A stretch of 48,031 nucleotides of DNA from Paenibacillus marchantiophytorum (GCF_014640555.1 NZ_BMHE01000049.1:1-48031); one strand, 5' to 3'. Counted from the stretch's first letter, positions 17,896 through 26,503 are shown. Notes: generated by a model from the letters alone, not told the origin. Program-made: numbers and translations.

Positions 17896-18909
17896 ATGTG
17901 GAAAAAAGGCCTGCTCGTGCTTATGGTTGGTGTTGGGGTGATCCTTGGCTTTCTCGTTCTGGGGGAGAAGAAGAGCAATCAGCCCTTGAAGGTCTATGTC
18001 ATCTTTCAGGAGGACGCTGGGCGAATTCTGCTCGAAACTTTCAAAAAGAAGACGGATCAGCCCTATGATATCATCCGGATGTCCAGCGGCGAAGCGAGTT
18101 ATCATCTGCTGACACTGGGCAAAACCGGCATCGACGTAGTGCTAGGCGGACCCGCCGACCTGCACGAGCAGCTCAAAAACAAAAGCAAATCCTTGCGCTA
18201 TTCCTCCGCCGCCGCAGGCAGCATTCCCGCCAAATACAAGGATAGCCATGGCTACTGGACTGGCATGTACATGGGCGCTTTAGCCATTGGCGTGAACCAA
18301 ACCGTTTGGCAGCAGGACCCTCAGCTCGCAGCACTGCCGCTGCCGCAGCGGTATGAGGATTTGCTTCGCCCTGAGCTCAAGGGCAAGATCGAGATTCCTG
18401 ATCCCGAGACGTCAGGAACAGGCTATACGCTGCTCGCCTCGCTCGCGCAGCAGCGCGGAGACCGTGAAGCGATCGAGCTGATGCAGGCGCTCAAGAAGCA
18501 AAGCGCTTCGATGACGTTCGCTGGCAACACGAGCGCACAGCATCTGGCAGAGGGCGAGATGGCCGCCGCCGTCTCCTTCCTGAGCGACCAGCTGCGCTTC
18601 AAAAATTCGGGCTATAACATCCGCTCGTTCATTCCGCCTCAAGCCGGTTGGGAGATCGGAGCCGTCTCGATCCTCAAGGGAGGGAACAACCCCGCAGCAG
18701 CCAAGCAGCTCGTGGATTTCATGCTGTCCCAGGAAATTCAGACCGATTATATGAACACGGCTTTCTCCTTCCCGGTGACCCCCAATATTCCGGTAAACCC
18801 GCTCCTTGCTCCCGTGAAGCTGGAGAATCTCCTGGCTACGTACCGCTTTGATCTAGCCGCGCAGCAGCATGAGAAATTGCTGAGCGGTTGGCGGGATGCG
18901 ATTGAGTAG
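17896..18909 (+). CDS. Family-1 substrate-binding protein, second paralogue
   Basis: A 337-residue protein plainly related to the product at 13907-14941. Shared stretches include VIFQEDAGRIL against SIFQEEEARKIL, SSGEAS against PSGEAV, and IPDPETSGTGYTLLASLAQ against MSDPATSGTAYTAVASLAQ. It too starts with an uncleaved-looking hydrophobic helix and no lipobox. AGGGGGGA lies eight bases before the chosen ATG at 17896; a frame extension to 17839 has no site. It ends the operon. Two binding proteins for one permease suggest either broader substrate range or that one copy acts as a sensor partner of the histidine kinase. It is richer in G+C at third positions than the first copy, so the duplication looks old. 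Confidence 0.87.
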   Translation: MWKKGLLVLMVGVGVILGFLVLGEKKSNQPLKVYVIFQEDAGRILLETFKKKTDQPYDIIRMSSGEASYHLLTLGKTGIDVVLGGPADLHEQLKNKSKSLRYSSAAAGSIPAKYKDSHGYWTGMYMGALAIGVNQTVWQQDPQLAALPLPQRYEDLLRPELKGKIEIPDPETSGTGYTLLASLAQQRGDREAIELMQALKKQSASMTFAGNTSAQHLAEGEMAAAVSFLSDQLRFKNSGYNIRSFIPPQAGWEIGAVSILKGGNNPAAAKQLVDFMLSQEIQTDYMNTAFSFPVTPNIPVNPLLAPVKLENLLATYRFDLAAQQHEKLLSGWRDAIE

Positions 18910-18966
18910 CAGCTCTCCCCCTTGTATAAATGTGATGCAGATTTCCAGATTTCCAGATGTGCAAAT

Positions 18967-19165
18967 GTGCAAATAAGAGTCTTTAGCAGCTCCTATTTGC
19001 ACAAAAAGCGGGGACTTTTCATGAATAGCAGACCCCAAAGACTCTTATCTCCGGCGAAACCACACCTAAACTCCCCCCCAATGAAGCAATAGGAGCCTCT
19101 GGGAGCTCTTATTTGCGCTAAAAGTCGCTATTTTACACAAATAGAAGCCCTTGGAGACTCTTATC
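18967..19165. repeat. Cluster of palindromic intergenic elements
   Basis: GTGCAAATAAGAG (18967-18979) pairs with CTCCTATTTGCAC (18990-19002), 12 of 13 positions. Further partial copies follow, with CCCAAAGACTCTTATC near 19035 and GGAGACTCTTATC ending at 19165. The words AAAGACTCTTATC and CAAATA recur in the 114-bp repeats at the right end of the window, so these belong to one dispersed family. The stretch (18910-19205) holds no gene. Confidence 0.75.
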
Positions 19166-19205
19166 AGGAGGCAAAACCTATGGATACGCGCTCAGCTTTT
19201 TTACT

Positions 19206-20333
19206 CTACCAGAACAGCTCACCATGCCCGAGCAAACGGGATAGCCCTTCTACGAAGTAATAGTCCCCGTAGATGAGCGGCACATCGATATTCTTGCCCT
19301 CTGGGTAATGGCTCGTCCCATGAAGGATCAGCCCCTCTTCGGTTTCTGAGTCCCAATCGCCGTAGTTTACGTACAGCGAATGTAGAATTCTCTCGCCCGC
19401 CTGGCGGTAGAGGGCGCTTTCCTGATCGCCGACTTGATCAGCGAGCAGCAGCAAGCCGCAGGCCGCGCAAGCGCCAGCCGAGGAGTCACGGTAGGCCGTT
19501 ACATCATCCGGCAATCGGAAGTCCCAATGCGGCACATGATCCTCCGGCAAGTTGGCCAAGAAGAAATGCGCAGCACGCTTAGCGCCATGCAAGTATCGTT
19601 CATCTCCCGTATGGAGATGACTCAAAGCCATGCCGTAGATCGCCCACACCGTGCCGCGCGACCAAGCGGAGTCAGGGGCGAAGCCCTGCCCGCCATTCAC
19701 TTCGAGCTGCTCGCCCGTGTGCGGATCGAAGATCACGATATGGTTGACGGAGCCATCCGGACGGATGAAGTGCTCCAACGCCATGTCGGCATGCCGCACG
19801 GCGATCTGCTTGTACCGCGGGTCTCCAGTCGTATCGGAGGCCCAATGCAGCAGCGGCAGGTTCATCAGGCAATCGATGATGGCCCAGCCGGCATTGTCTT
19901 CCCCTTCGCGCCAAGGATTCCAGGCGCGAATGAAGTTCCCCTGCACGTTGAACCGTGCAGCCAGCAGATTCGCGGCGAGCAGGCCGCGACGCTTGGAATC
20001 CTCCGCGCCCAGCAGCTTGTAGCGCGCAACGCTCGTCAGTGTCCACATGAAGCCAATATCATGGTCTAAGCGGTAGTAATCCGCAATGACCTGATCGAGC
20101 TGCTGCTCACAGGACTCGGCGAGCAGCTTCAGCTGTTCGTTCTTGTTCTCGCGATACAACAGCCAGAGCAGACCAGGCCAGAAACCGGCTGTCCACCAGT
20201 AGGCAGGTTCCAGCTTGTATTTGCCCTGCACACTGGCATGCGGGAAACCGTCCCCGATTCGTTTACTTGTTCTTGCAACCTTGGCAGCAGTCTTCTGCCA
20301 AGCTTCCTGCGCCCAACCAGCCTGTATACTCAT
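19206..20333 (-). CDS. Glycoside hydrolase family 88, unsaturated glucuronyl hydrolase
   Basis: The enzyme releases the unsaturated uronic acid left at the end of oligosaccharides by polysaccharide lyases. It has 375 residues, the normal size, and no signal peptide, so it acts in the cytoplasm. The alpha/alpha-barrel signature motifs are visible: WWTAGFWPGLLW, LDHDIGFMW with D92, and NAGWAIIDCLMNLPLL with D154. The spacing of the two Asp residues is as in the characterised Bacillus enzyme. The ATG at 20333 is 21 bases after the lyase-like gene, so both are on one transcript. Together they imply degradation of a glycosaminoglycan- or gellan-like polymer; the actual substrate is unknown. Confidence 0.92.
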   Translation of the reverse strand: MSIQAGWAQEAWQKTAAKVARTSKRIGDGFPHASVQGKYKLEPAYWWTAGFWPGLLWLLYRENKNEQLKLLAESCEQQLDQVIADYYRLDHDIGFMWTLTSVARYKLLGAEDSKRRGLLAANLLAARFNVQGNFIRAWNPWREGEDNAGWAIIDCLMNLPLLHWASDTTGDPRYKQIAVRHADMALEHFIRPDGSVNHIVIFDPHTGEQLEVNGGQGFAPDSAWSRGTVWAIYGMALSHLHTGDERYLHGAKRAAHFFLANLPEDHVPHWDFRLPDDVTAYRDSSAGACAACGLLLLADQVGDQESALYRQAGERILHSLYVNYGDWDSETEEGLILHGTSHYPEGKNIDVPLIYGDYYFVEGLSRLLGHGELFW

Positions 20334-20354
20334 GCAAGCTCACTCCCTGCCTCA

Positions 20355-22265
20355 TTATTCGAACGTAAATTGAAATGTAGTTGAAACGCTTAAATTTCCC
20401 TGCTGACTTAACTTCCATGTGAAATCAAGGGCATAGCACTCACGTCGATTCTCGTAATGATCATCGTGGATGAACGTCTGGACTGACCAATCGAATTGAC
20501 TCTGGTCGTAAGTCATGTACAGCCGCGCCTCATTCGTTGGCGCGATCAAGATCCGCCCATCCTCCAGCTGCCGCGGAGAATGCCATGATAGGAAGCGCTC
20601 CACAACGCTTTCCGGCGCTTCCGCATAAAGAAAGCTGTCCGACACCTCCAGCGTCGGCGGAACTGTCTTGCTCCACGTGAAGCGTCGCACTAGTTCTTGC
20701 AGCTTAGCTAAGCCATAGGCTCCAGCAATGTCCACTACAAACACATCCTGCGCGTCGGTTTGGCTGCTCTCGAGCACTTTCGCCCGATAGTCCGCCCCAG
20801 CTTGCTGGTACAAGCCATCGAGGATCGGAACGGAATGTCCCTGCGACCCATTGCACAGAATCTCGTAGCGTTCCGGCCCAAAATACGCGCGCGTATAGCG
20901 GCCGCTCCCCAAATCGGCAAGCAGCGTCTCTCCTTGGGCGTACACCAGGAAATTGCCAAGATCATTATGATTGTGCGGCTCATCATTATGGCCGCCTTTG
21001 GCTGCAAAGACGAACGTGCCTGCAGGCTGAATTTGTTTGGAGATGAGCCACTGCGCATCGGGTAAATAATAAGACGCTGTCGGCCACGGACTGCCTCCCG
21101 CATCCTCGCGCGACCATAACAAGTTCCGCAGCGCGGGTGCCCAGCGGCTGCAGTGGTCATCCCTAAAGCCAGCGCGCAAGGAAAGCTCCGGATGCTCAAT
21201 CTCCGGATAAAGCTGTTTCAGATAGCTGCTGAGGCCCATGAAGATGCCCGCCTGCCAATGGGAGTCGGAGAAATTCACAACCTTCCGTCCATCCATGAAG
21301 CATTTCTGTTGGAACAAAGCTATCTGCCGTACCTTATCATCTTGGAACCAGTCCACGGCACCGCCGGTTCGCTGTTTAATCAAATCAGCGGCATACGTGA
21401 AGTAGCCGAAACCGTACTGCCAGTACATGTACCCTTCGGTACAGGCACCGTCTTCCTCGAAGCCGCTCAGGTACGAGGCCAGCGCAGGGAACACGCGCGT
21501 CAGGACCGCGGCTAGCTCAGCCTCATCCGGCAGCAGATAGATCGCTGCCGCGGCAATGGAGCCTCCGCAGACAGAGGCCCAGTTGTGCGTCTGCGTCTCC
21601 CACCTGCTGGGAGCCTGCGTCATCAGCGGCCGCAGCACGCGGCGCAGCACCTCTTCGCGAATCCTCACGCGAAGCAGAGCAGGCAGCGCTTCGCCGAGCA
21701 GCACACTGATTTCACTCAGCGCGAAGGCGGTCTCCGCGGAGAACAGATCAATCGTGAAAGCTTCCTCGGCACCTCGGCTGAGTCCTTCTGGACTTGGACT
21801 CCCCGTTATTGCCTCAGCACCTTGTTCGCGCATCTCCGGCCCCTGCATAATATGTGCCGGCAAACACCACGTATACTCGTCCAAGATGGACCAAATTGTA
21901 TTCATAAGAGCTTCTGTATAGACGCCCTTCTCCTCTTCTAACCAAGCTAACAGACCAAATGTCGTCAAGCGATTCCGACGACGGAAATATACTTGCTCGT
22001 ATTCAATTCGCGAGCCCTTGTCCGCGTATAAGCGAAACAAGGCGTAGCTGAGCTCTGGCATCGATGTCTCCAGCAGCTTGCTTCCCTCTGCCCGAATCTC
22101 CTCCACCAACTCCGCACCGTGTCTGCCTTGCAGCAAACGCGCCTTCACTTGCTCCGGCGCTTCTCCGTTTAACAGCAGCTGCAATGGCTCCATACTCACA
22201 TTCCGCAAGGCAGTCTTCAAGCTTTCCAAGTTCCCAGTTGGTACATTCACTGTATTACGACCCAC
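20355..22265 (-). CDS. Heparinase II/III-family protein
   Basis: A 636-residue putative polysaccharide lyase. The N-terminal half is an alpha-helical toroid region and the C-terminal half a beta-sheet domain. The family block is clear: HNHNDLGNFLVYAQGETLLADLGSGRYT near the middle, followed by SQGHSVPILDG, in the manner of PL12/PL21-related enzymes. There is no evident signal peptide, so it may act on imported oligomers. The start is uncertain: GTG 22265 abuts AGGAAA, while a second in-frame GTG at 22250 is better spaced. It is followed by the GH88 gene, a natural lyase plus unsaturated-uronidase pair. No transporter gene for the substrate is adjacent. Confidence 0.88.
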   Translation of the reverse strand: MGRNTVNVPTGNLESLKTALRNVSMEPLQLLLNGEAPEQVKARLLQGRHGAELVEEIRAEGSKLLETSMPELSYALFRLYADKGSRIEYEQVYFRRRNRLTTFGLLAWLEEEKGVYTEALMNTIWSILDEYTWCLPAHIMQGPEMREQGAEAITGSPSPEGLSRGAEEAFTIDLFSAETAFALSEISVLLGEALPALLRVRIREEVLRRVLRPLMTQAPSRWETQTHNWASVCGGSIAAAAIYLLPDEAELAAVLTRVFPALASYLSGFEEDGACTEGYMYWQYGFGYFTYAADLIKQRTGGAVDWFQDDKVRQIALFQQKCFMDGRKVVNFSDSHWQAGIFMGLSSYLKQLYPEIEHPELSLRAGFRDDHCSRWAPALRNLLWSREDAGGSPWPTASYYLPDAQWLISKQIQPAGTFVFAAKGGHNDEPHNHNDLGNFLVYAQGETLLADLGSGRYTRAYFGPERYEILCNGSQGHSVPILDGLYQQAGADYRAKVLESSQTDAQDVFVVDIAGAYGLAKLQELVRRFTWSKTVPPTLEVSDSFLYAEAPESVVERFLSWHSPRQLEDGRILIAPTNEARLYMTYDQSQFDWSVQTFIHDDHYENRRECYALDFTWKLSQQGNLSVSTTFQFTFE

Positions 22266-22596
22266 TTTCCTGAATGAAATGTGAAGGCATCTGCCCTCAG
22301 TCGTGTACGCTTCTTAGCGGCTCTTAATGGGGAAACAGGCAGGGCTGCCCTCAAGATCTTACGACCTTAGGGACAACCCAACTTATCTAAGCTATTTTGA
22401 CTATATCAGAAACTACTTCTTAGCTGAATCAATAATTTTTTGTGTGCGGTCTTGCGAGTTTTTGATCATAACGTCTATTCTTCATTCAGCGCTTTTGATA
22501 AAAAATTACTATAATATGTTAAAATGGAATTTATAGTATCCAAAGAGTTTGATCACATAATTAAAAGTTAGTCTTACGGAAGGAGTTTAGCTAGCA
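22266..22596. other. AT-rich intergenic stretch
   Basis: This is the promoter space between the divergent heparinase and membrane-protein genes. A TATAAT occurs at 22510-22515 but has no matching -35 at the right distance. A 69-codon frame at 22327-22536 has no ribosome binding site and is not convincing. Base composition shifts to AT-rich at about 22380 and stays so through the next gene. Confidence 0.4.
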
Positions 22597-23028
22597 ATGC
22601 AACGATTTTTGATTTATACCCTAATTGTCGTCATAAGCTACTTTTCCGGAGTTCTATTTTACAAAACAACACAGAATCTACTTGCAATACCTGAAAAAAG
22701 TGAGATCGATCTACTATATCCCTGGGTAACCCTCTTTTTTTTATTCTTTGCTCTTCCGATTTATTTTGTAATAATCCTATTTCTTCGCCTATTCAGGGTT
22801 CGTTCAATCATAGTAAATACATTAATAAAGACAGTTATGTTAATAGTGTTTAGCTTGTTTTCAGCTGCTATGGTCCCTTTTATGTTTGGTGGTTTTGGCT
22901 ATTTAGGAAGATCAGAATTTTTCTTTTCAGAATTTGCGGTCCTACTTTATTCATTTTTTATAGGAGCAGCCCTGTTATTTTCCATCAGTTCGTCCGTCGC
23001 GGATAGGTACCTGAGTAGGCAGGGCTGA
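22597..23028 (+). CDS. Small four-helix membrane protein, unknown
   Basis: A 143-residue protein with four predicted membrane helices (about residues 5-25, 42-66, 78-98 and 110-133) and little outside the membrane. GGAAGGAG precedes the ATG by about 14 bases. Codon use is strikingly AT-rich compared with the GC-rich glycan genes before it and the Mhq cluster after it, which suggests acquisition from another source. No family is recognised. It is alone on its strand. Confidence 0.8.
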   Translation: MQRFLIYTLIVVISYFSGVLFYKTTQNLLAIPEKSEIDLLYPWVTLFFLFFALPIYFVIILFLRLFRVRSIIVNTLIKTVMLIVFSLFSAAMVPFMFGGFGYLGRSEFFFSEFAVLLYSFFIGAALLFSISSSVADRYLSRQG

Positions 23029-23055
23029 GGTGGATCGAAACTGGAAGAGGCTAAC

Positions 23056-23129
23056 AATAAGCACTCCCAGCTTGCTTATCCTCCAGAACAGCAGCCATTC
23101 GCACAAATAAGCACCCGCAGCTGCCTTAT
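23056..23129. repeat. Two short hairpin repeats of AATAAG...CTTAT type
   Basis: AATAAGCACTCCCAGCTTGC then TTATC (23056-23080), and AATAAGCACCCGCAGCTGCC then TTAT (23106-23129), are two copies 50 bases apart. Each has ends able to pair through ATAAG/CTTAT. They resemble in style, but not in detail, the AATAAGAG elements near 18970. Confidence 0.5.
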
Positions 23130-23168
23130 GGAATATAGATATACACTACACACTCTGCACGCAAAATA

Positions 23169-23206
23169 AGAGGCTGCCCCCAGTTTTTTCAACCGGGACA
23201 GGCTCT
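23169..23206 (-). terminator. Terminator of the Mhq-like cluster
   Basis: AGAGGCTG pairs with CAGGCTCT apart from one mismatch, with a C-run/G-run inside. On the minus strand the stem is followed by TTATTTTG. It is about 40 bases past the flavin reductase stop. Confidence 0.7.
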
Positions 23207-23247
23207 ATTCTATGCTCATCGATACAGGCTCGAAGAGCTTCCATCTA

Positions 23248-23865
23248 TTACACAGGTCGATCGATCTCAAACTGCTCGCCCAATTTCGCATAGGAATTGC
23301 CGGCTAACCGACTCACAGGCTGAAGTTTTTCGGCGTCGATACGACCTTGCTCATATAACGACTCGTCAATATGAAATTGCACGACTCGGCCAATTAATAA
23401 GTCAGCCGCCGGAACCCCTTCGCTGCCGCCCACTGGAATGGCTTGCTCCAGCACGCATTCCATCCGAATCTTGGCCTCTGCGATGCCAGGCACAGCGATC
23501 TTCACGCTAGCTGCCGGCGTAAGACCTGCCAAAGCAACTTCGCTTTCGTCCGGCAGCAGCGCAGCAGCAGTCTGATTAATCTGCTCTATATAAGACTCGT
23601 CAGAGATATGAACGACGAAAGCGCCCGTATCCACTGCGTTGCGCGAGGTATCCTTGCGTACGCCCTGCTTTCTTTGAACTGAGATAGCTACCATCGGTGG
23701 ATTAGCCGTAACAATTGTGAAGTAGCTGTACGGAGCCGCATTCAGCACACCCGCTGTGGACAGGGAGGTGACGAATGCGATCGGCCTTGGAATAATACTG
23801 CCAATTAGGAGCTTATAATTCTCCCTTTCACTCTGATTGGTAGGATCTATAGGAATCATGAGCAT
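23248..23865 (-). CDS. Flavin reductase-like FMN-binding protein
   Basis: A 205-residue protein of the DIM6/NTAB flavin-reductase-like family. IPRPIAFVTSLSTAGVLNAAPYSYF is the FMN-phosphate binding segment, and NPPMVAISVQRKQG and GAFVVHI follow as in the family. It probably reduces or carries FMN for an oxygenase or reduces quinones. The start is taken at 23865, four bases after a G6 run; the next ATG (23859) is also possible. The frame extends far upstream over the hydrolase gene, which is not real. It is the last gene of the Mhq-like cluster, 26 bases after the hydrolase. Confidence 0.88.
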   Translation of the reverse strand: MLMIPIDPTNQSERENYKLLIGSIIPRPIAFVTSLSTAGVLNAAPYSYFTIVTANPPMVAISVQRKQGVRKDTSRNAVDTGAFVVHISDESYIEQINQTAAALLPDESEVALAGLTPAASVKIAVPGIAEAKIRMECVLEQAIPVGGSEGVPAADLLIGRVVQFHIDESLYEQGRIDAEKLQPVSRLAGNSYAKLGEQFEIDRPV

Positions 23866-23891
23866 TCCGCCCCCCCTTTTCACCTGATGAT

Positions 23892-24503
23892 TTATGCAAA
23901 ATGAGACTGATACCACACCGCCGCCGCATCCACTTCCGAGCGTGTCAGTTGATGCCCCGCTTGCTCCCAGTGGATCTCCACAGCTGCCCCTGCTGCACTC
24001 AGCAGTTGACTTAATTCTTCGGTCTCCTGCGGGGAACAAATCGGGTCGTTCTTCCCCGCCCCGATGAAGATCGGGGTTCCCGTCAGATCCGGCAGATGGA
24101 CGCCGCGCCGCGGCACCATCGGATGGTGCAAAATCGCCCCCCGCAGCGCATCCGGGTAATGGAACAGCAGGCTTCCGGCGATGTTGGCGCCGTTGGAGTA
24201 GCCGATCGCTAAGAGGTTGCGGCGGTCAAAGCCATATTCCACGGCTGCCTCGTCTAGGAAGTCGTTCACTTCCTTCGTGCGGAAGATGAGATCTTCCTCA
24301 TCGAAAATCCCCTCTGCCAGCCTGCGGAAAAACCGCGGCATGCCATTCTCGAGCACATTGCCTCTCACGCTGAGCACCGACGAAGTCGGTGCTATCGCTT
24401 GAGCCAAGGGCAAGAGGTCACGCTCGGTGCCTCCCGTTCCGTGAAAGAGCACGAGTACCGGAGCCGCTGCATCCGTTCCTTGCTGATAAATATGCTTCAT
24501 CAT
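23892..24503 (-). CDS. mhqD: MhqD-like alpha/beta hydrolase (phospholipase/carboxylesterase family)
   Basis: A 203-residue serine hydrolase. The oxyanion segment is FHGTGGTERDLL, the nucleophile elbow GYSNGANIAGS, the acid Asp in GKNDPICSPQE and the catalytic His in AGHQLT. These match the small esterases induced by quinones in Bacillus (MhqD/YodD). Its start overlaps the dioxygenase stop (ATGATG), so the two are translationally coupled. Context strongly supports a role in detoxifying quinone-like electrophiles. The natural substrate of this family is not established. Confidence 0.88.
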   Translation of the reverse strand: MMKHIYQQGTDAAAPVLVLFHGTGGTERDLLPLAQAIAPTSSVLSVRGNVLENGMPRFFRRLAEGIFDEEDLIFRTKEVNDFLDEAAVEYGFDRRNLLAIGYSNGANIAGSLLFHYPDALRGAILHHPMVPRRGVHLPDLTGTPIFIGAGKNDPICSPQETEELSQLLSAAGAAVEIHWEQAGHQLTRSEVDAAAVWYQSHFA

Positions 24504-25453
24504 TGTTGATTCGCCTCCAATACGCGCACTGCAATCGGTGGCAGATTGCTTTCAATTTGGGCACGGTTCTCTTCGAACCATTCCGGCAGCATCAATTTTT
24601 CACCCAGCGCTTCCGGTTGTTCGTCACGAGCAAAGCCTGGAGGATCCGTAGCAATCTCGAAGAGAATGCCGCCTTCTTCACGGAAGTAGATCGCGTTGAA
24701 GTATTGACGATCCACAATAGGCGTAGGTTGGAAACCATTCGCTTGCACATGCGCTCTCCAGAGAGCGTGCTCTTGATCATCTTTGGCGCGCCATGCAATA
24801 TGGTGGACCGTACCTGCTCCGCCCACACCGTAGGCCATCGGAGTCACATTGATATCAATCACGTTGCCCAGATCACCGAAGGACGTAAAGCGGGCATAAG
24901 CTCCCTCTTGCCCAACTTTCGTAAGGCCCATGACCTGCTCAAGCAGCTGTGAAGTTTTGTCGGGAGCCGTACTGTATAGAACAGCGCCGCCGAAGCCTTT
25001 GATCGCTTTCTCCACAGGCACACCGCCGAATGACCACTGGCTCAGCGCTCCTTGTTCGCGTTCAACGATCTCTATTTTGAGGCCGTCGCGGTCCTCGAAT
25101 TGCAGGTATGTCTCGTTGAATCTGACTGTTTTTTCAAAAGCGATGCTGAACTGTGTCAACCGATCTTCCCAGAAAGACAGGCTGCCAGTAGGCACAGCGT
25201 ATGTCGTAATGCCGACTTGACCGCCGCCTATGCGTCCTTTGCGGGAATGAGCCCAAGGGAAGAAGGTGATGATGGTACCGGGACTTCCAGCTTCATTGCC
25301 AAAATACAGATGGTACACTTCCGGTGCGTCAAAATTGATTGTTTTTTTGATCATGCGAAGTCCGAGGATCCCCGCGTAGAAGTCTACGGTTTCCTGTGCG
25401 TTTTGTACGAAAGCGGTTATATGGTGAATCCCTGCAGTTTGTTGTTGTGTCAT
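24500..25453 (-). CDS. mhqO: MhqO/MhqA-like ring-cleaving dioxygenase (VOC family)
   Basis: A 317-residue protein with two glyoxalase/VOC modules. Metal-binding positions appear as IHHITAFVQN near the N-terminus, VHHIAWRAKDD in the second half and the Glu in ILFEIATDPPGF. Bacillus relatives are thought to open hydroquinone or catechol rings. Its upstream gap of 76 bases carries AAGGAG before the ATG but no clear MhqR dyad, so it is probably read through from the DoxX gene. It is followed by the coupled hydrolase. Confidence 0.9.
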   Translation of the reverse strand: MTQQQTAGIHHITAFVQNAQETVDFYAGILGLRMIKKTINFDAPEVYHLYFGNEAGSPGTIITFFPWAHSRKGRIGGGQVGITTYAVPTGSLSFWEDRLTQFSIAFEKTVRFNETYLQFEDRDGLKIEIVEREQGALSQWSFGGVPVEKAIKGFGGAVLYSTAPDKTSQLLEQVMGLTKVGQEGAYARFTSFGDLGNVIDINVTPMAYGVGGAGTVHHIAWRAKDDQEHALWRAHVQANGFQPTPIVDRQYFNAIYFREEGGILFEIATDPPGFARDEQPEALGEKLMLPEWFEENRAQIESNLPPIAVRVLEANQQ

Positions 25454-25529
25454 GATATCCAGCTCCTTAGAATTTAGTTTGTTTGAATGACAATATTTAA
25501 GTTTTAGTTATGTCCAGACCCAACGGGAA

Positions 25530-25931
25530 TTAGTTGAGCAGCGCGTCAATCGAGTAAGTACCTGCGCCCATGATGGCAACAGCTACTGCAATGGCAAGCA
25601 ACAGCATGTTATATTCGTAACCGCCGGCTGTAGCCCAATAGCCATTCTTGCCGTGTATTTTGACAATCGAGACGATCATCGTCATGGCAATCAGCGCCGC
25701 GGCGACAACCGTTCCTAATCCAGCAGCGAACAATAGACCGCCGACAAATTCCATCAATCCAGCGATGACAGCCATTGCAACACCGGGTTTAATGCCAATG
25801 GACTCCATCCAACCACCGGTTCCTTTGGGCCCGTAGCCTCCGAACCAACCGAACAGCTTCTGTGCCCCATGCCCTACAAAACTTAATCCTACAACCAGTC
25901 TAATAACTAAAAGTCCCAATGCGATACTCAT
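25530..25931 (-). CDS. mhqP: MhqP-like DoxX-family membrane protein
   Basis: A 133-residue protein with four membrane helices and the DoxX start LVIRLVVGLSFVGHGAQKLFGWFGGYG. In Bacillus the paralogues MhqP and CatD belong to quinone- and catechol-stress operons. GGAGGAG precedes the ATG. A TATCTT-N6-AAGATT dyad lies about 25 bases upstream. It probably acts at the membrane in quinone redox balance, but the biochemical role of this family is poorly known. Confidence 0.9.
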   Translation of the reverse strand: MSIALGLLVIRLVVGLSFVGHGAQKLFGWFGGYGPKGTGGWMESIGIKPGVAMAVIAGLMEFVGGLLFAAGLGTVVAAALIAMTMIVSIVKIHGKNGYWATAGGYEYNMLLLAIAVAVAIMGAGTYSIDALLN

Positions 25932-25953
25932 GATCTTTCTCCTCCATTTTAAG

Positions 25954-25971
25954 AATCTTTATTTTAAGATA
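25954..25971. promoter_or_regulatory. MhqR-type operator candidate before the DoxX gene
   Basis: On the minus strand it reads TATCTTAAAATAAAGATT, a 6-6-6 dyad with one mismatch. The same TATCTT-N6-AAGATA pattern stands upstream of the MarR gene at 26504-26521. It lies between the MarR gene and the DoxX start. Confidence 0.65.
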
Positions 25972-26014
25972 TTTGATAAAAGGTTAAGCAGTTAACGCCT
26001 CTTGACGAGGGCAA

Positions 26015-26458
26015 CTACTTAAAACCATCCTGAGCAAACTTGCCTAGCTTCTTCAATAATTGACTGGCAACCTTCTTTTCCTCCTGCGTAAGACCCGCTA
26101 CTGCGTTCTCAATAACCAAGGTATGCTGAGGAAAAATATCTTCGATATACTGCTTTCCTTTGTCCGTAATCTCTGCGTAAATGAGCCTGCGGTCCTCGGT
26201 TGATGTCTTGCGCTTCACGAACTCCTTCTTCTCGAGTTTATCCACGACATAAGTGATGTTGCCGCTGCTCATCAGCACCTTGCTGCCAATCTGTTGAATC
26301 GCTTGTGCACCTTTATGATATAAAAGTTCGAGCACACCGAACTCGGTGCGGTTCAAACCATGTCTTCGAATATCGCGGTCCCCGTGGGCATTCACCCATT
26401 CACTGGCTCTGGAAAGTGCAATGTAAAGATCTAAAGAATCATTCCTTGCTTCACTCAT
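26015..26458 (-). CDS. mhqR: MarR-family regulator, MhqR-like
   Basis: A 147-residue repressor with the winged-helix block GLNRTEFGVLELLYHKG, then SSGNITYVVDKLEKKEFVKR and the wing STEDRRLIYAEIT. This matches remembered MhqR from Bacillus very closely in the same stretches. MhqR represses dioxygenase, DoxX and hydrolase genes until quinones or electrophiles release it. All three partner types follow on the same strand. GAGGTG lies seven bases before the ATG. No cysteine is present in this copy, so direct thiol sensing seems unlikely. Confidence 0.93.
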   Translation of the reverse strand: MSEARNDSLDLYIALSRASEWVNAHGDRDIRRHGLNRTEFGVLELLYHKGAQAIQQIGSKVLMSSGNITYVVDKLEKKEFVKRKTSTEDRRLIYAEITDKGKQYIEDIFPQHTLVIENAVAGLTQEEKKVASQLLKKLGKFAQDGFK

Positions 26459-26503
26459 CTTCGTTCACCTCATTTCCTAGTGTTCGTCGTCTGCGTTGCA
26501 ACT

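Noticed and set aside
13907..18909. Straight assignment as a ferric iron importer
   Set aside because: The double-tyrosine iron ligands are not seen and no Fur box lies upstream; substrate left open.
22327..22536. 69-codon plus-strand frame upstream of the membrane protein
   Set aside because: No ribosome binding site and no recognisable product; it lies in the promoter region.
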